Under the pieces are notes generated by a model. The model saw only the letters and a list, made by a program, of their open reading frames with translations, was not told where the DNA came from and did no database searches. Of a DNA stretch of 64,000 nt, positions 39,992-48,280 are shown one piece after another. The DNA comes from an uncultured Eubacteriales bacterium. Its GTDB lineage: Bacteria > Bacillota > Clostridia > Oscillospirales > CAG-272. A program made the translations under genes and the position numbers. Each line of letters opens with the position of its first letter. Position 1 is the first letter of the stretch. The stretch covers positions 1-64,000 of the forward strand of contig CAKSLQ010000002.1 of the NCBI GenBank assembly GCA_934467415.1, in the 5' to 3' direction.

Positions 39992-41728
39992 TTACAGTCC
40001 GCGCTTGACGTAGGTCGTGTGCAGAACCTCATGTGCCTTGTGGCTGTTCGGCTCGCCGAAGTATTCCTCATACAGCTTCTTCACCGCGCTGTTCTCGTGC
40101 GACTTGCGGAGATCCATCTTCTTGTCTGCCGTGTAGAGAATGGCCGCGCGCTTTGCACGCAGATCCACATTGTTGCGGACCTTTGCGGGCTGATAAGGCT
40201 GGCCGCCGCCGTTGACGCAGCCGCCGGGACATGCCATGATCTCGATGAAATCGACCTGCTCCTCGCCGTTTTCAACTGCGGTGAGCAGCTTCTTTGCGTT
40301 GGCCGTGCCGCTGGCAACCGCCACGCGCAGCTCCATATCGCCGAGCTTGTAGGTAGCGCGCTTGATACCTGCCGTGCCGCGGACATCCTCGAAGTCCAGC
40401 TTCTCGAGCTTCTTGCCCTCGATGACCTCCGCCGCGGTACGGAGAGCAGCCTCCATAACGCCGCCGGTCGCACCGAAGATCGCGCCCGCACCCGAACCGA
40501 TGTCGAACGGAACATCGAACTTCTCATCCGCAAGGCCGCGGAAATCAATGCCCGCCTTCTGGATCATGCGCGCAAGCTCGCGCGTGGTGATCGCGACATC
40601 CACATCGGGAACGCCTGCCGCCGACTGATCGGGTCTGCCGACCTCGAACTTCTTTGCCGTGCAGGGGATCGCGGAGACGAAGAGAATCTTCTTCGGATCG
40701 AGCCCCATCTTCTCGGCATAGTAGGTCTTATAGGTCGCACCGAACATCTGTTGCGGCGACTTGCAGGTGGAAAGGTTGTCGGTCATCTCCGGGAAATAGT
40801 GCTCGCAGAACTTGATCCAGCCGGGCGAGCAGGAGGTGATCATCGGGAGCTTGCCGCCGTTCTTGACGCGGCCGAGGAACTCATGCGCCTCCTCCATGAT
40901 GGTGAGGTCGGCGGTGAGGTTCATGTCATAGACGCCGTCAAAGCCGAGACGCTTGATGGCGGCGACCATCTTGCCCTCGGTATCCGTGCCGGGCTCGTAG
41001 CCGAAGCACTCGCCGATCTGTGCGCGCACGGAGGGTGCGGTGCAGATGGCCACATGCATCTCGGGATCGGACAGCGCCTCAAAGACGCGGTCGGTGTCGT
41101 CCTTCTCATAGAGCGCGCCAACCGGGCAGGCAACGATGCACTGGCCGCAGTTGACACAGGAAGTGTCCGCCAGCTTGACCTCAAACGCGGTGCCGATCTC
41201 GGTGTCAAAGCCGCGGTTGTTTGCGCCGATGACGCCAATGCCCTGCATATTCTTGCAGGCTGCCACACAGCGGCGGCAGAGAATGCACTTGTCGTTGTCG
41301 CGGATGATGGAGGGCGAGGAGGCGTCGATCTTGTGCGCGGTGCGCTCGCCGCCGAAGTGATGCTCGTCCACGCCGTACTCATTGCAGAGCGATTGCAGCT
41401 CACAGGTGGTGCTGCGCACGCAGGAGAGGCAGTCCTTCTTGTGGTTGGAGAGCAGCAGCTCGAGGTTCATCTTTCTCGCTTCCATGATGCGGGGCGAGTT
41501 GGTGGTGATCTCCATGCCCTCGTTTACGGGATAAACGCAGGCGGTGACGAGACCGCGCGCGCCCTTGACCTCGACGAGGCAGAGGCGGCATGCGCCGATC
41601 TCATTGATGTCCTTCAGATAGCAAAGTGTCGGGATGTCGATGCCGGCGTAGCGCGCAGCCTCGAGAACGGTGATGCCCTTTTCGACCGCGTAATCCTTGC
41701 CGTTGATTTTGATATTGACCGTTTCCAT
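39992..41728 (-). CDS. hydA: [FeFe] hydrogenase catalytic subunit HydA (bifurcating type)
   Basis: A 578-aa hydrogenase that forms or consumes H2 using electrons from ferredoxin and NADH together with HydB and HydC. Domains in order: plant-type [2Fe-2S] (ACRLCLVEVKGARGLVTAC), His-ligated [4Fe-4S] (HKKDCLSCVRSTTCELQ), two [4Fe-4S] (CILCRRCVAACK and CVNCGQCIVACP), then the H-cluster domain. L1 reads TSCSPGW, L2 IPCTAKKFE and L3 EIMACPGGCVNGGGQP. L1 and L2 differ from TSCCPGW and MPCxxKxxE at one position each. ATG 41728 was chosen because it gives METVNIKINGK. Last gene of the operon. Confidence 0.93.
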   Translation of the reverse strand: METVNIKINGKDYAVEKGITVLEAARYAGIDIPTLCYLKDINEIGACRLCLVEVKGARGLVTACVYPVNEGMEITTNSPRIMEARKMNLELLLSNHKKDCLSCVRSTTCELQSLCNEYGVDEHHFGGERTAHKIDASSPSIIRDNDKCILCRRCVAACKNMQGIGVIGANNRGFDTEIGTAFEVKLADTSCVNCGQCIVACPVGALYEKDDTDRVFEALSDPEMHVAICTAPSVRAQIGECFGYEPGTDTEGKMVAAIKRLGFDGVYDMNLTADLTIMEEAHEFLGRVKNGGKLPMITSCSPGWIKFCEHYFPEMTDNLSTCKSPQQMFGATYKTYYAEKMGLDPKKILFVSAIPCTAKKFEVGRPDQSAAGVPDVDVAITTRELARMIQKAGIDFRGLADEKFDVPFDIGSGAGAIFGATGGVMEAALRTAAEVIEGKKLEKLDFEDVRGTAGIKRATYKLGDMELRVAVASGTANAKKLLTAVENGEEQVDFIEIMACPGGCVNGGGQPYQPAKVRNNVDLRAKRAAILYTADKKMDLRKSHENSAVKKLYEEYFGEPNSHKAHEVLHTTYVKRGL

Positions 41729-41742
41729 TCGTCTTACTCCTT

Positions 41743-43533
41743 TCACTTTCTCTCGATCGCGCCGAACTTGCACTTCGCCATGCAGGCGCCGCACTTCAGG
41801 CACTTCTCGGCGTCGATGACATGCGGAGTCTTGACGGTACCGCTGATCGCGCCTGCGGGACATACACGTGCACAGGCCGTGCAGCCCTTGCACTTCGCAG
41901 GATCAATCGTGTAGGTGAGCAGATGCTTACATACGCCTGCGGGACATTTCTTATCGACTACATGCGCGACATATTCATCGCGGAAGTAGCGAAGCGTGGA
42001 AAGAACCGGGTTCGGTGCGGTCTGTCCGAGACCGCAGAGAGACGCGGACTTGATGTAATGTGCAAGCTCCTCGAGGCGATCGAGGTCCGCAAGCTCGCCC
42101 TTGCCGGCGATGATGCGGTCGAGAATCTCGAGCATACGCTTGGTGCCGATACGGCAGGGCGTACATTTGCCGCAGGACTCATCGACGGTGAAGTCGAGGA
42201 AGAAGCGGGCGATATCGACCATGCAGTTGTCTTCGTCCATGACGATCAGACCGCCCGAGCCCATCATCGAGCCGATGGCGATCAGGTTGTCATAGTCGAT
42301 CGGCGTGTCGATCAGGCTTGCGGGGATGCAACCGCCGGAGGGGCCGCCGGTCTGCGCCGCCTTGAACTTTCTGCCGTTCGGGATGCCGCCGCCGATCTCC
42401 TCGATGACCTCGCGGAGCGTCGTGCCCATCGGGATCTCGACAAGGCCGGTGTTGGTGATCTTGCCACCGAGCGCGAAGACCTTCGTGCCCTTGGACTTTT
42501 CGGTACCCATGGACGCGAACCAGTCGGCGCCCTTCAGGATGATCTGCGGAATGTTTGCATAGGTCTCAACATTGTTGAGGATGGTCGGCTTGCCGAACAG
42601 ACCTTTGACAGCCGGGAACGGCGGACGCGGACGCGGCTCACCGCGGTTGCCCTCGATCGAGGTCATCAGCGCGGTCTCCTCACCGCAGACGAATGCGCCT
42701 GCGCCGAGGCGGAGCTGAATGTCAAAGTTGAAGCCGGTGCCGAAGATGTCCTTGCCGAGCAGGCCGTATTCACGCGCCTGGGCGATTGCGATCTCGAGAC
42801 GGTGGATTGCGATCGGATACTCTGCACGGACATAGATATAACCCTCGTCTGCGCCGATCGCATAGCCGGCGATTGCCATTGCCTCGAGCACGGCATGCGG
42901 GTCGCCCTCGAGAATGGAGCGGTCCATGAATGCACCCGGGTCGCCCTCGTCGGCGTTGCAGCAGACGTACTTTTTCTCATTCTGGGAGGCAGCCGCAAAC
43001 TTCCACTTCAGACCCGTGGGGAAGCCGCCGCCGCCGCGGCCGCGGAGACCGGAGTCGATCAGCGTCTGGATGACGTCCGCAGGCTTCATCTCGGTCAGAA
43101 CCTTGCCGAGCGCCTGATAACCGTCTACGCCGATATACTCGTCGATGACCTCGGGGTTGATGACGCCGCAGTTGCGGAGCGCAACGCGGTGCTGCTTCTT
43201 ATAGAAGGTCGTCTCGGACAGAGAGGTGACGGCGTGATGGTCGCCGGTCTTCTCGTGGTACTCGAGGCGGGTAACGGGACGGCCCTTGAGCAGGTGCTCC
43301 TCGACGATCTCGGGGATGTCTTCGGGCTTGACCATGCTGTAGAAGGTGCCGTCGGGATAAACGATCATGACCGGGCCGAGCGCGCAAAGACCGAAGCAGC
43401 CGGTCGTGACGAGCTTGACCTCCTCGGTCAGCCCCTTCTCTGCCAGCTCTTTTTCGAGAGCATCCTTCAGCGCCATGCTTCCGGAGGAGGTACAGCCCGT
43501 ACCGCCGCAGATCAATACATGTGTGCGAAACAT
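41743..43533 (-). CDS. hydB: Hydrogenase subunit HydB (NuoF-like, NADH-binding)
   Basis: A 596-aa flavoprotein subunit that binds NADH and FMN and, in the bifurcating complex, splits electrons. N-terminal thioredoxin-like [2Fe-2S] ligands are in CGGTGCTSSG and TTGCFGLCALGP. The FMN/NADH region has GRGGGGFPTGLKW (~165) and GAGAFVCGEETAL (~277). The NuoF [4Fe-4S] site is ESCGKCTPCRIGTKR (~450), and two C-terminal ferredoxin clusters are CKGCTACARVCP and CLKCGACMAKCK. It lies between the [2Fe-2S] protein and hydA. Confidence 0.94.
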   Translation of the reverse strand: MFRTHVLICGGTGCTSSGSMALKDALEKELAEKGLTEEVKLVTTGCFGLCALGPVMIVYPDGTFYSMVKPEDIPEIVEEHLLKGRPVTRLEYHEKTGDHHAVTSLSETTFYKKQHRVALRNCGVINPEVIDEYIGVDGYQALGKVLTEMKPADVIQTLIDSGLRGRGGGGFPTGLKWKFAAASQNEKKYVCCNADEGDPGAFMDRSILEGDPHAVLEAMAIAGYAIGADEGYIYVRAEYPIAIHRLEIAIAQAREYGLLGKDIFGTGFNFDIQLRLGAGAFVCGEETALMTSIEGNRGEPRPRPPFPAVKGLFGKPTILNNVETYANIPQIILKGADWFASMGTEKSKGTKVFALGGKITNTGLVEIPMGTTLREVIEEIGGGIPNGRKFKAAQTGGPSGGCIPASLIDTPIDYDNLIAIGSMMGSGGLIVMDEDNCMVDIARFFLDFTVDESCGKCTPCRIGTKRMLEILDRIIAGKGELADLDRLEELAHYIKSASLCGLGQTAPNPVLSTLRYFRDEYVAHVVDKKCPAGVCKHLLTYTIDPAKCKGCTACARVCPAGAISGTVKTPHVIDAEKCLKCGACMAKCKFGAIERK

Positions 43534-43556
43534 TCTTTATTTCCTCCTGATTTTAC

Positions 43557-43922
43557 TCATTTGTTGCCGATGACGTACTCTTCGACAGGCTTGCCGCCCT
43601 TCAGATGCTCGGCGACGACGCGCTTTGCCTTGTCGGCGGTCATCTTGACGTAGGTGACCTTGTCTTTTCCGTCCTCGAAGACCTCGACAACGGGCTCATA
43701 CTGGCAGATGCCGATGCAGCCGGTCTGGGTGACGGTGACCTTCTCGGTCAGCCCCTCTTTTGCAACTTCCTCAACGAAGGAGGCGAGGACGGGACGCGCG
43801 CCCGCAGCAATGCCGCAGGTTGCCATGCCGACCACAACGCGGATGGCGCCCGAGCCTTCACGGATCGCGACCTTGTCCTTCATCTTGTCTCTGATCGCCG
43901 CAAGTTCTGCTAATGATTTCAT
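43557..43922 (-). CDS. Thioredoxin-like [2Fe-2S] ferredoxin domain protein
   Basis: A 121-aa protein of the thioredoxin-like ferredoxin fold found beside HydB in clostridial hydrogenase operons. Likely cluster ligands are the Cys of VGMATCGIAAGARPVL (~36) and the pair in QTGCIGICQYEPVVEV (~84-88). It resembles the N-terminal domain of HydB and may be a small electron-transfer subunit. It is 23 bases upstream of hydB. Confidence 0.88.
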   Translation of the reverse strand: MKSLAELAAIRDKMKDKVAIREGSGAIRVVVGMATCGIAAGARPVLASFVEEVAKEGLTEKVTVTQTGCIGICQYEPVVEVFEDGKDKVTYVKMTADKAKRVVAEHLKGGKPVEEYVIGNK

Positions 43923-43940
43923 GGTTTGAAACCTCCGAAA

Positions 43941-44498
43941 TTATTTTTGAATCGTTTCGTACTGTTCGCGAAGGTAATCGCCGATCCATGTGAGCACCTC
44001 GAAGCTCGCAAGCGAAACGTCGCCGAGCACGGCGCGCAGCTCGCGCGTGTCCAGCCGCACGGTATGCCGCGGGGTGTCATGGAGGAACACATAGTCGATC
44101 TCGGGATGCCCCTGTAAGATCGTGATGAGCGTCGGCACAATGTCGCCGAGCGGCGTCATGTCGATGTGCTTCGTATCAAAGACCGCCGTGATCACCGTGC
44201 CGTGTCCGACAGGATCGTCATCCGCCGAGACGGACTCAATCGAAAGGCTGCCGCCGGTCTGCTCGGCTGCAAGGCGGAGCAGCGGGATGCCCATGCCCAC
44301 CCTGCGCGTTTTGCGCGAGGTGCAGAACGGGTCGGTCACGCGGGCGAGCGTCTCCCGGCTCATGCCGCAGCCGTCGTCACAGACCGTCATCCGGAGCCTG
44401 CCGTCCGCATCCTCGATGAGCGCGATGCCGATATGCCCGGCGCCCGCTGCGATCGAGTTCTGCACGATGTCGAGTATGTTCAGCGATAATTCCTTCAT
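43941..44498 (-). CDS. GHKL ATPase (histidine-kinase/anti-sigma-like) protein
   Basis: A 185-aa protein with a stand-alone GHKL ATP-binding domain. The N box (NILDIVQNSIAAGA, residues ~8-21), G1 box (VCDDGCGM, ~38-45) and G2-type box (TRRVGMGIPLLRLAAEQTGG, ~64-83) are present. There is no phospho-acceptor His domain, so it is not a normal sensor kinase. Proteins like this recur in hydrogenase operons and may switch a partner. It lies between hydC and the [2Fe-2S] protein gene. A second GHKL protein sits in the HydS operon. Confidence 0.85.
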   Translation of the reverse strand: MKELSLNILDIVQNSIAAGAGHIGIALIEDADGRLRMTVCDDGCGMSRETLARVTDPFCTSRKTRRVGMGIPLLRLAAEQTGGSLSIESVSADDDPVGHGTVITAVFDTKHIDMTPLGDIVPTLITILQGHPEIDYVFLHDTPRHTVRLDTRELRAVLGDVSLASFEVLTWIGDYLREQYETIQK

Positions 44499-44507
44499 CG
44501 GTACGGA

Positions 44508-45002
44508 TTATTTGTACTGTGCGAGAATGCCTTCGATGTCGCCGACGCCGAGTCTGCCGTAGACCGTGCCGTTGACCGTCAGGACAGGTGCAAGGCCGCA
44601 CGCGCCGATGCAGCGCGTTGCCTCGAGCGAATACTTACCGTCCGACGACGTACCGCCGCCCTCAATGCCGAGCACCTCTTCGATCTTCTTGAACAGATCG
44701 CCCGAGCCCTTGACGTAGCACGCCGTGCCGAGACAGACAGCAATCGCGACCTCGCCCTTCGGATTCAGCGAGAACTGCGAATAGAAGGACGCGATGCCGA
44801 AGATCTCTTCGATCGGCTTGCCCGTCTTGTCGGCAATGATGCGCATCGCCTCGACCGGCAGATAGCCGTACACATCCTGCGTCTGCTGCAGGATGGGCAT
44901 CATGGCGCCCTGAACGCCGCGGTACTTCTCGATAATCGCAAGAAGCTCTGCTTCCTGCTCCTTCGTGCCGCGAAATTCAACCGTAGTCAATTTCTTCTTC
45001 AT
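44508..45002 (-). CDS. hydC: Hydrogenase subunit HydC (NuoE-like)
   Basis: A 164-aa thioredoxin-like [2Fe-2S] subunit. The cluster ligands are in CLGTACYVKG (~90-95) and RCIGACGLAP (~131-135), with the N-terminal helical part matching NuoE (VYGYLPVEAMRIIADKTGKP). It pairs with HydB to make the NADH-side module. It is the first gene of the hydrogenase operon, after a promoter at 45104-45144. A near-perfect Rex box lies further upstream at 45193. Confidence 0.93.
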   Translation of the reverse strand: MKKKLTTVEFRGTKEQEAELLAIIEKYRGVQGAMMPILQQTQDVYGYLPVEAMRIIADKTGKPIEEIFGIASFYSQFSLNPKGEVAIAVCLGTACYVKGSGDLFKKIEEVLGIEGGGTSSDGKYSLEATRCIGACGLAPVLTVNGTVYGRLGVGDIEGILAQYK

Positions 45003-45103
45003 AACTTGAAACTACCTCCTGTGTGTTTGAATAAACGCCGATCTGCACCGCTTGCCCATGCCGAGGCGTACAAAGAGGCGCACTTCGTTTATTATACCTG
45101 TCC

Positions 45104-45144
45104 ATTATACACTATGTTTCTGCAAATTGCTACACTTTTGTCAA
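45104..45144 (-). promoter_or_regulatory. Promoter of the hydrogenase operon with extended shared element
   Basis: On the minus strand TATAAT (45109-45104) is preceded at 17 bp by TAGCAA (45132-45127), and by TTGACA (45144-45139) six bases further up. The block from TTGACA to TATAAT is closely similar to that at 48679-48721. Confidence 0.65.
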
Positions 45145-45192
45145 AAATTTTGCAAAGAATTTAAACATGAATGACAAAAAAATAACGTTATA

Positions 45193-45210
45193 TTGTTAAG
45201 GCGTTAACAT
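45193..45210. promoter_or_regulatory. Rex-type operator
   Basis: TTGTTAAGGCGTTAACAT matches the Rex consensus TTGTTAANNNNTTAACAA at all but the last base. It lies between the PHP gene stop and the hydC promoter, about 80 bases upstream of the -10. Confidence 0.72.
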
Positions 45211-45219
45211 AAGGTGCAG

Positions 45220-45960
45220 TCAGCCGCCGAGCCGTGCAAACAGCGCGCGGCGAACCGCCTCCTCGTCGCCGTGCGCAGCGTCCAGCAGCAAAAAATTGCT
45301 TCCCTCTCCGTTCTGCACAGCGGACAGCCTGTGCGCATCCGAATTGACGAGCAGCCGGAGCGGCGCAACGGAGGCAAACCGCTCCCGGTAAGGCGCGATG
45401 TTCGCCGCGTCGTTGAATTCCGCCGCCGTAAAGCCCGGCTCGGGCGGAATGTCGCCGAGGATCTCCAATATCCCGTTTGCCGCGCGGTCGATATGCGCGG
45501 GAAAAACAACGCCGCCGTAGCTGCGGACGAGCTGCGCGCCGTCCGCAAGCGGCAGCGCGGTCGAGGTGATGAGCAGCGTCTCCTCGATACCGGTGACCTC
45601 ATCGTCGGCGTTCATATACAGCTGCTCGCCGAAAATGGCGGGCTTGTTTTTCACCGGCATCATATGCTCGCGCTTGACCGTCTGCCAGCACGCCGTCGCG
45701 GCTTCGAGCGTCGGAAACAGGCATACGAGATGCACCGATTCCGCCGTCTCCAGCTCCATGCCCGCCACCGGCACCACGCCGTAGGCGCGGCAGGCCTCAA
45801 AGAAGGCGGGCAGATTTCCCGCCGAATTGTGATCGGTGAGCGCGGCGATATGCAGCCCGTTGAGCGCCGCCATGCCCGCCACCATGGCCGGGGTCATCTC
45901 ATTCTCGGCGCAGGGAGACAGGCAGGAATGCATATGCAGATCGTAATAAAACTTCTCCAT
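45220..45960 (-). CDS. PHP-domain phosphoesterase (TrpH-like)
   Basis: A 246-aa metal-dependent phosphoesterase. The PHP ligands are visible: HMHS near residue 9-12, TDHN near 42, the Glu of GMELET near 68, VFPAHIDR near 152 and NSDAHR near 208. TrpH-type relatives act as nucleotide or RNA 5'-phosphatases; the role in hydrogenase loci is not known. It is the last gene of the HydS operon, three bases after a DRTGG gene. Confidence 0.87.
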   Translation of the reverse strand: MEKFYYDLHMHSCLSPCAENEMTPAMVAGMAALNGLHIAALTDHNSAGNLPAFFEACRAYGVVPVAGMELETAESVHLVCLFPTLEAATACWQTVKREHMMPVKNKPAIFGEQLYMNADDEVTGIEETLLITSTALPLADGAQLVRSYGGVVFPAHIDRAANGILEILGDIPPEPGFTAAEFNDAANIAPYRERFASVAPLRLLVNSDAHRLSAVQNGEGSNFLLLDAAHGDEEAVRRALFARLGG

Positions 45961-45963
45961 GGC

Positions 45964-46296
45964 TCATTCGAGCAGCCGCGCAAGCGCGGCGCAGACCGTG
46001 TAGACATCGGCGGCGGCGGCATAGAGATTGACTTCCTGCTCTCCTGCGCGCGCGGCCACATCGGCGGGGATCTCCGACCCCTCGGCCACGATCACCATGG
46101 CCACATCGCGCAGCACCGCCACGGCGACCACATTGACGTTGGTCATGATCGTGACCCATGCCGCGCTCTCGGGCACGCGCCCCATCACCCAGCTGAGCAG
46201 ATCGCCCGCATAGCCGCCGCGCACCTCTCTTGTATCGTCCGCCACCGCAACCGGGGTAAGCCCCAGCGCCTTGGCCACTTCTCCGACTGTTTTCAT
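45964..46296 (-). CDS. DRTGG-domain protein, copy 2
   Basis: A 110-aa protein, mostly one DRTGG domain (VAKALGLTPVAVADDTREVR near the N-terminus, then GGYAGDLLSWVMGRVPESAA). The domain occurs between CBS pairs and in phosphotransacetylase N-termini and is thought to bind a ligand, but none is established. It lies between HydS and the PHP gene. A second DRTGG protein heads the same operon. Confidence 0.8.
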   Translation of the reverse strand: MKTVGEVAKALGLTPVAVADDTREVRGGYAGDLLSWVMGRVPESAAWVTIMTNVNVVAVAVLRDVAMVIVAEGSEIPADVAARAGEQEVNLYAAAADVYTVCAALARLLE

Positions 46297-46391
46297 AGTA
46301 TGTTTGTCCTTTTTCCGTTATGTCTCCCGCTTTCGGGGGGGAATGAAGGGAAACCGGCTGCTCCCGCTTTTTCTTTTTCGATTTGCGGTTT

Positions 46392-47783
46392 TTACGGCCC
46401 TTCGTCTTCATCCTCCGGCGTGTAGCCGGTCTGCTTTTCGCTGACGACCTTGCGGGAGAGCGGGTTTTCGCTGCCCGGCCCGTAGGTCTCATGGATCATG
46501 CGGCCCATCGTGCGGTAGATCTCGTTGATCTGGCGGCGCATCTCGATGATGCAGTCCTCCTCGCTGGCCTCGCCGCGCACGATGTCCTCAGCAAGCGCAT
46601 TGCAGGTGGGCGCGCCGCAGGAGCCGCAGTCCAGATGCGAAAAGCCCTTGCTGATGGTCTGGATCTTCTGCATCTTGCGCATCGCCGCCGCGCGGTCGGT
46701 GTCGAGCTGCATGACCGGCATGTACTTGACGTCGGCATCCCACAGCATGTGCCGCCGCGCGGCTTCGGGAATGTCGGTTGCCAGCACGCTCTGCGACACC
46801 GGCAGGTACCGCCGCAGATTTTGCAGCCGCGCCTTGGCGATGTACGGATTTTCCACCGTGAGCGTCCCGCCCACGCAGCCGCCGTTGCAGGAGTTCAGCT
46901 CGATGAACTCAAGCCCGGCAAAGTTCTCTTTTTCGATTTCGTCCAGCACCTTGATGACGTTTTCGATGCCGTCGGCGGCAAGGTACTTGTCGTTGAGCAG
47001 CGCGGCGCTCTCGCCGCCCGTGCCCGCCCAGCTCAGGCCGATCAGCCCGGTCTCGGACGCGCGCTTCGGCTCGCGGATATCCTTCATCGCGTTCACGAGC
47101 TTGAAGTAGATCTCGTTGATTCCCAGCACACCGTCGAGCGCGCTCTCGGCCGTGCCGAGCGGATTGCGCCGATAGCTGACCTTGGCCGGACAGGGCGAGA
47201 TAAAGAGCGTGCAGATGTCCGCCTCGCGAAGCTCCGGATGCTTCCGCATCGCCTCATGCTTTGCCATGCGCGCGGCAAGCTCCACCGGCGCTAAAATCGG
47301 CAGCACATTGTCGAGCAGATAGGGAAAGCGCACACTGATGAGGCGGACGACCACGGGGCAGGCCGAGCTGATGACCGGCTTCGGAATGTCCTCCCGGTGC
47401 AGATATTCGCGCGTATACGCCGAGACCAGCTCCGCTGCGCGCGCCACCTCAAACACATCGTCGAAGCCGCATTCGAGCAGTCCGGACACGATGTAATCCA
47501 GATCGTCGAGATTGTCAAACTGTCCGTACAGCGCAGGTGCGGGCAGTGCGATTTTCCATTTGTAATCCTTAAAATCGGCAAGGCTGTCACAGACCGCCTT
47601 CTTGGCCTGATACGGACAGAGCCGGATACACTCGCCGCAGTCGATGCAGCGCTCCGCGCGAATGACGGCATGGCCGTTGCGGATGCGGATCGCCTCGGTA
47701 GGACAGCGTTTGAGGCAGTTTGTGCAGCCCTTGCATTTGTCGAGGTCCAGCGTGACCGAATGGTTGTAACCGTGTTCCGTCAT
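46392..47783 (-). CDS. hydS: Sensory-type [FeFe] hydrogenase HydS
   Basis: A 463-aa protein with two N-terminal [4Fe-4S] sites (CKGCTNCLKRCP and CIDCGECIRLCP), an H-cluster domain of the non-catalytic or sensory kind (L1 SSACPVVVRL, L2 SPCPAKVSY, L3 NSCNGGCVGG) and a C-terminal Cys motif (CGSCGAPTCNALAEDIVRGE). The Ala in L1 where catalytic enzymes have the proton-relay Cys marks the sensory groups. It probably senses H2 or redox state for the linked hydrogenase. No clear ribosome site precedes ATG 47783, and a strong hairpin (47792-47841) sits just upstream. Confidence 0.88.
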   Translation of the reverse strand: MTEHGYNHSVTLDLDKCKGCTNCLKRCPTEAIRIRNGHAVIRAERCIDCGECIRLCPYQAKKAVCDSLADFKDYKWKIALPAPALYGQFDNLDDLDYIVSGLLECGFDDVFEVARAAELVSAYTREYLHREDIPKPVISSACPVVVRLISVRFPYLLDNVLPILAPVELAARMAKHEAMRKHPELREADICTLFISPCPAKVSYRRNPLGTAESALDGVLGINEIYFKLVNAMKDIREPKRASETGLIGLSWAGTGGESAALLNDKYLAADGIENVIKVLDEIEKENFAGLEFIELNSCNGGCVGGTLTVENPYIAKARLQNLRRYLPVSQSVLATDIPEAARRHMLWDADVKYMPVMQLDTDRAAAMRKMQKIQTISKGFSHLDCGSCGAPTCNALAEDIVRGEASEEDCIIEMRRQINEIYRTMGRMIHETYGPGSENPLSRKVVSEKQTGYTPEDEDEGP

Positions 47784-47791
47784 GGCAAGTC

Positions 47792-47841
47792 GGGACGCAA
47801 AGCGGCTGCGGCAGGCCTGCCGCAGGCGCGTGATGCGTCCC
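47792..47841 (-). promoter_or_regulatory. Strong hairpin in front of hydS
   Basis: GGGACGCA/TGCGTCCC (47792-47799 with 47834-47841) encloses the perfect 20-base palindrome 47806-47825. It fills most of the 71-base gap between the ATPase gene and the hydS ATG and could control translation or RNA processing. Confidence 0.6.
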
Positions 47842-47854
47842 TGTTCCTTTCATC

Positions 47855-48280
47855 TTATTTGACCGATACGCGCATGGTGACCGTCGTGCCGCGTCCGACC
47901 TCGGTGTCGATGTGCATCTCGTCACTGTAGCGCTTCATGTTCGGCAGCCCCATGCCCGCGCCGAACCCGAGGGAACGGATGTTGTCGGGCGCGGTGGAGT
48001 ATCCTTCTTTCATCGCCAGCTCCACGTTGGGGATGCCGGGGCCGGTATCGGCCAGAATGATGTCCACCGAATCCGGGTTGACGATAAGATCGGCGCTGCC
48101 GCCGTTTGCGTGGATGACCATATTGATCTCGCCCTCATACATGGCGATGGCAACGCGGCGGATCACATCAGGGTCAAAGCCGAGCTGGCGCAGTGCCTTT
48201 TTCGCCTGCACGGAGGCCTTGCCCGCCGAGGTGAAGTCGCCGCCCGATACATCATAGTGCAGCTTCAGCGGTTCACTCAC
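47855..48280 (-). CDS. RsbW/SpoIIAB-like GHKL ATPase
   Basis: A 141-aa ATP-binding protein of the anti-sigma-factor kinase type. The N box (IAMYEGEINMVIHANGG, ~46-62), G1 (LADTGPGIP, ~76-84) and G2 (LGFGAGMGLPNMKRYSDEMH, ~104-123) are visible. GTG 48280 is chosen because GTGA overlaps the stop of the upstream DRTGG gene. The partner is unknown: no sigma factor or STAS protein lies nearby. Confidence 0.87.
   Translation of the reverse strand: MSEPLKLHYDVSGGDFTSAGKASVQAKKALRQLGFDPDVIRRVAIAMYEGEINMVIHANGGSADLIVNPDSVDIILADTGPGIPNVELAMKEGYSTAPDNIRSLGFGAGMGLPNMKRYSDEMHIDTEVGRGTTVTMRVSVK

Noticed and set aside
39677..43653. Very long plus-strand frames opposite hydA and hydB (745 and 610 codons)
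   Set aside because: The hydrogenase genes on the minus strand have every motif; the opposite frames are low-complexity Ala/Arg/Val/Leu sequences.
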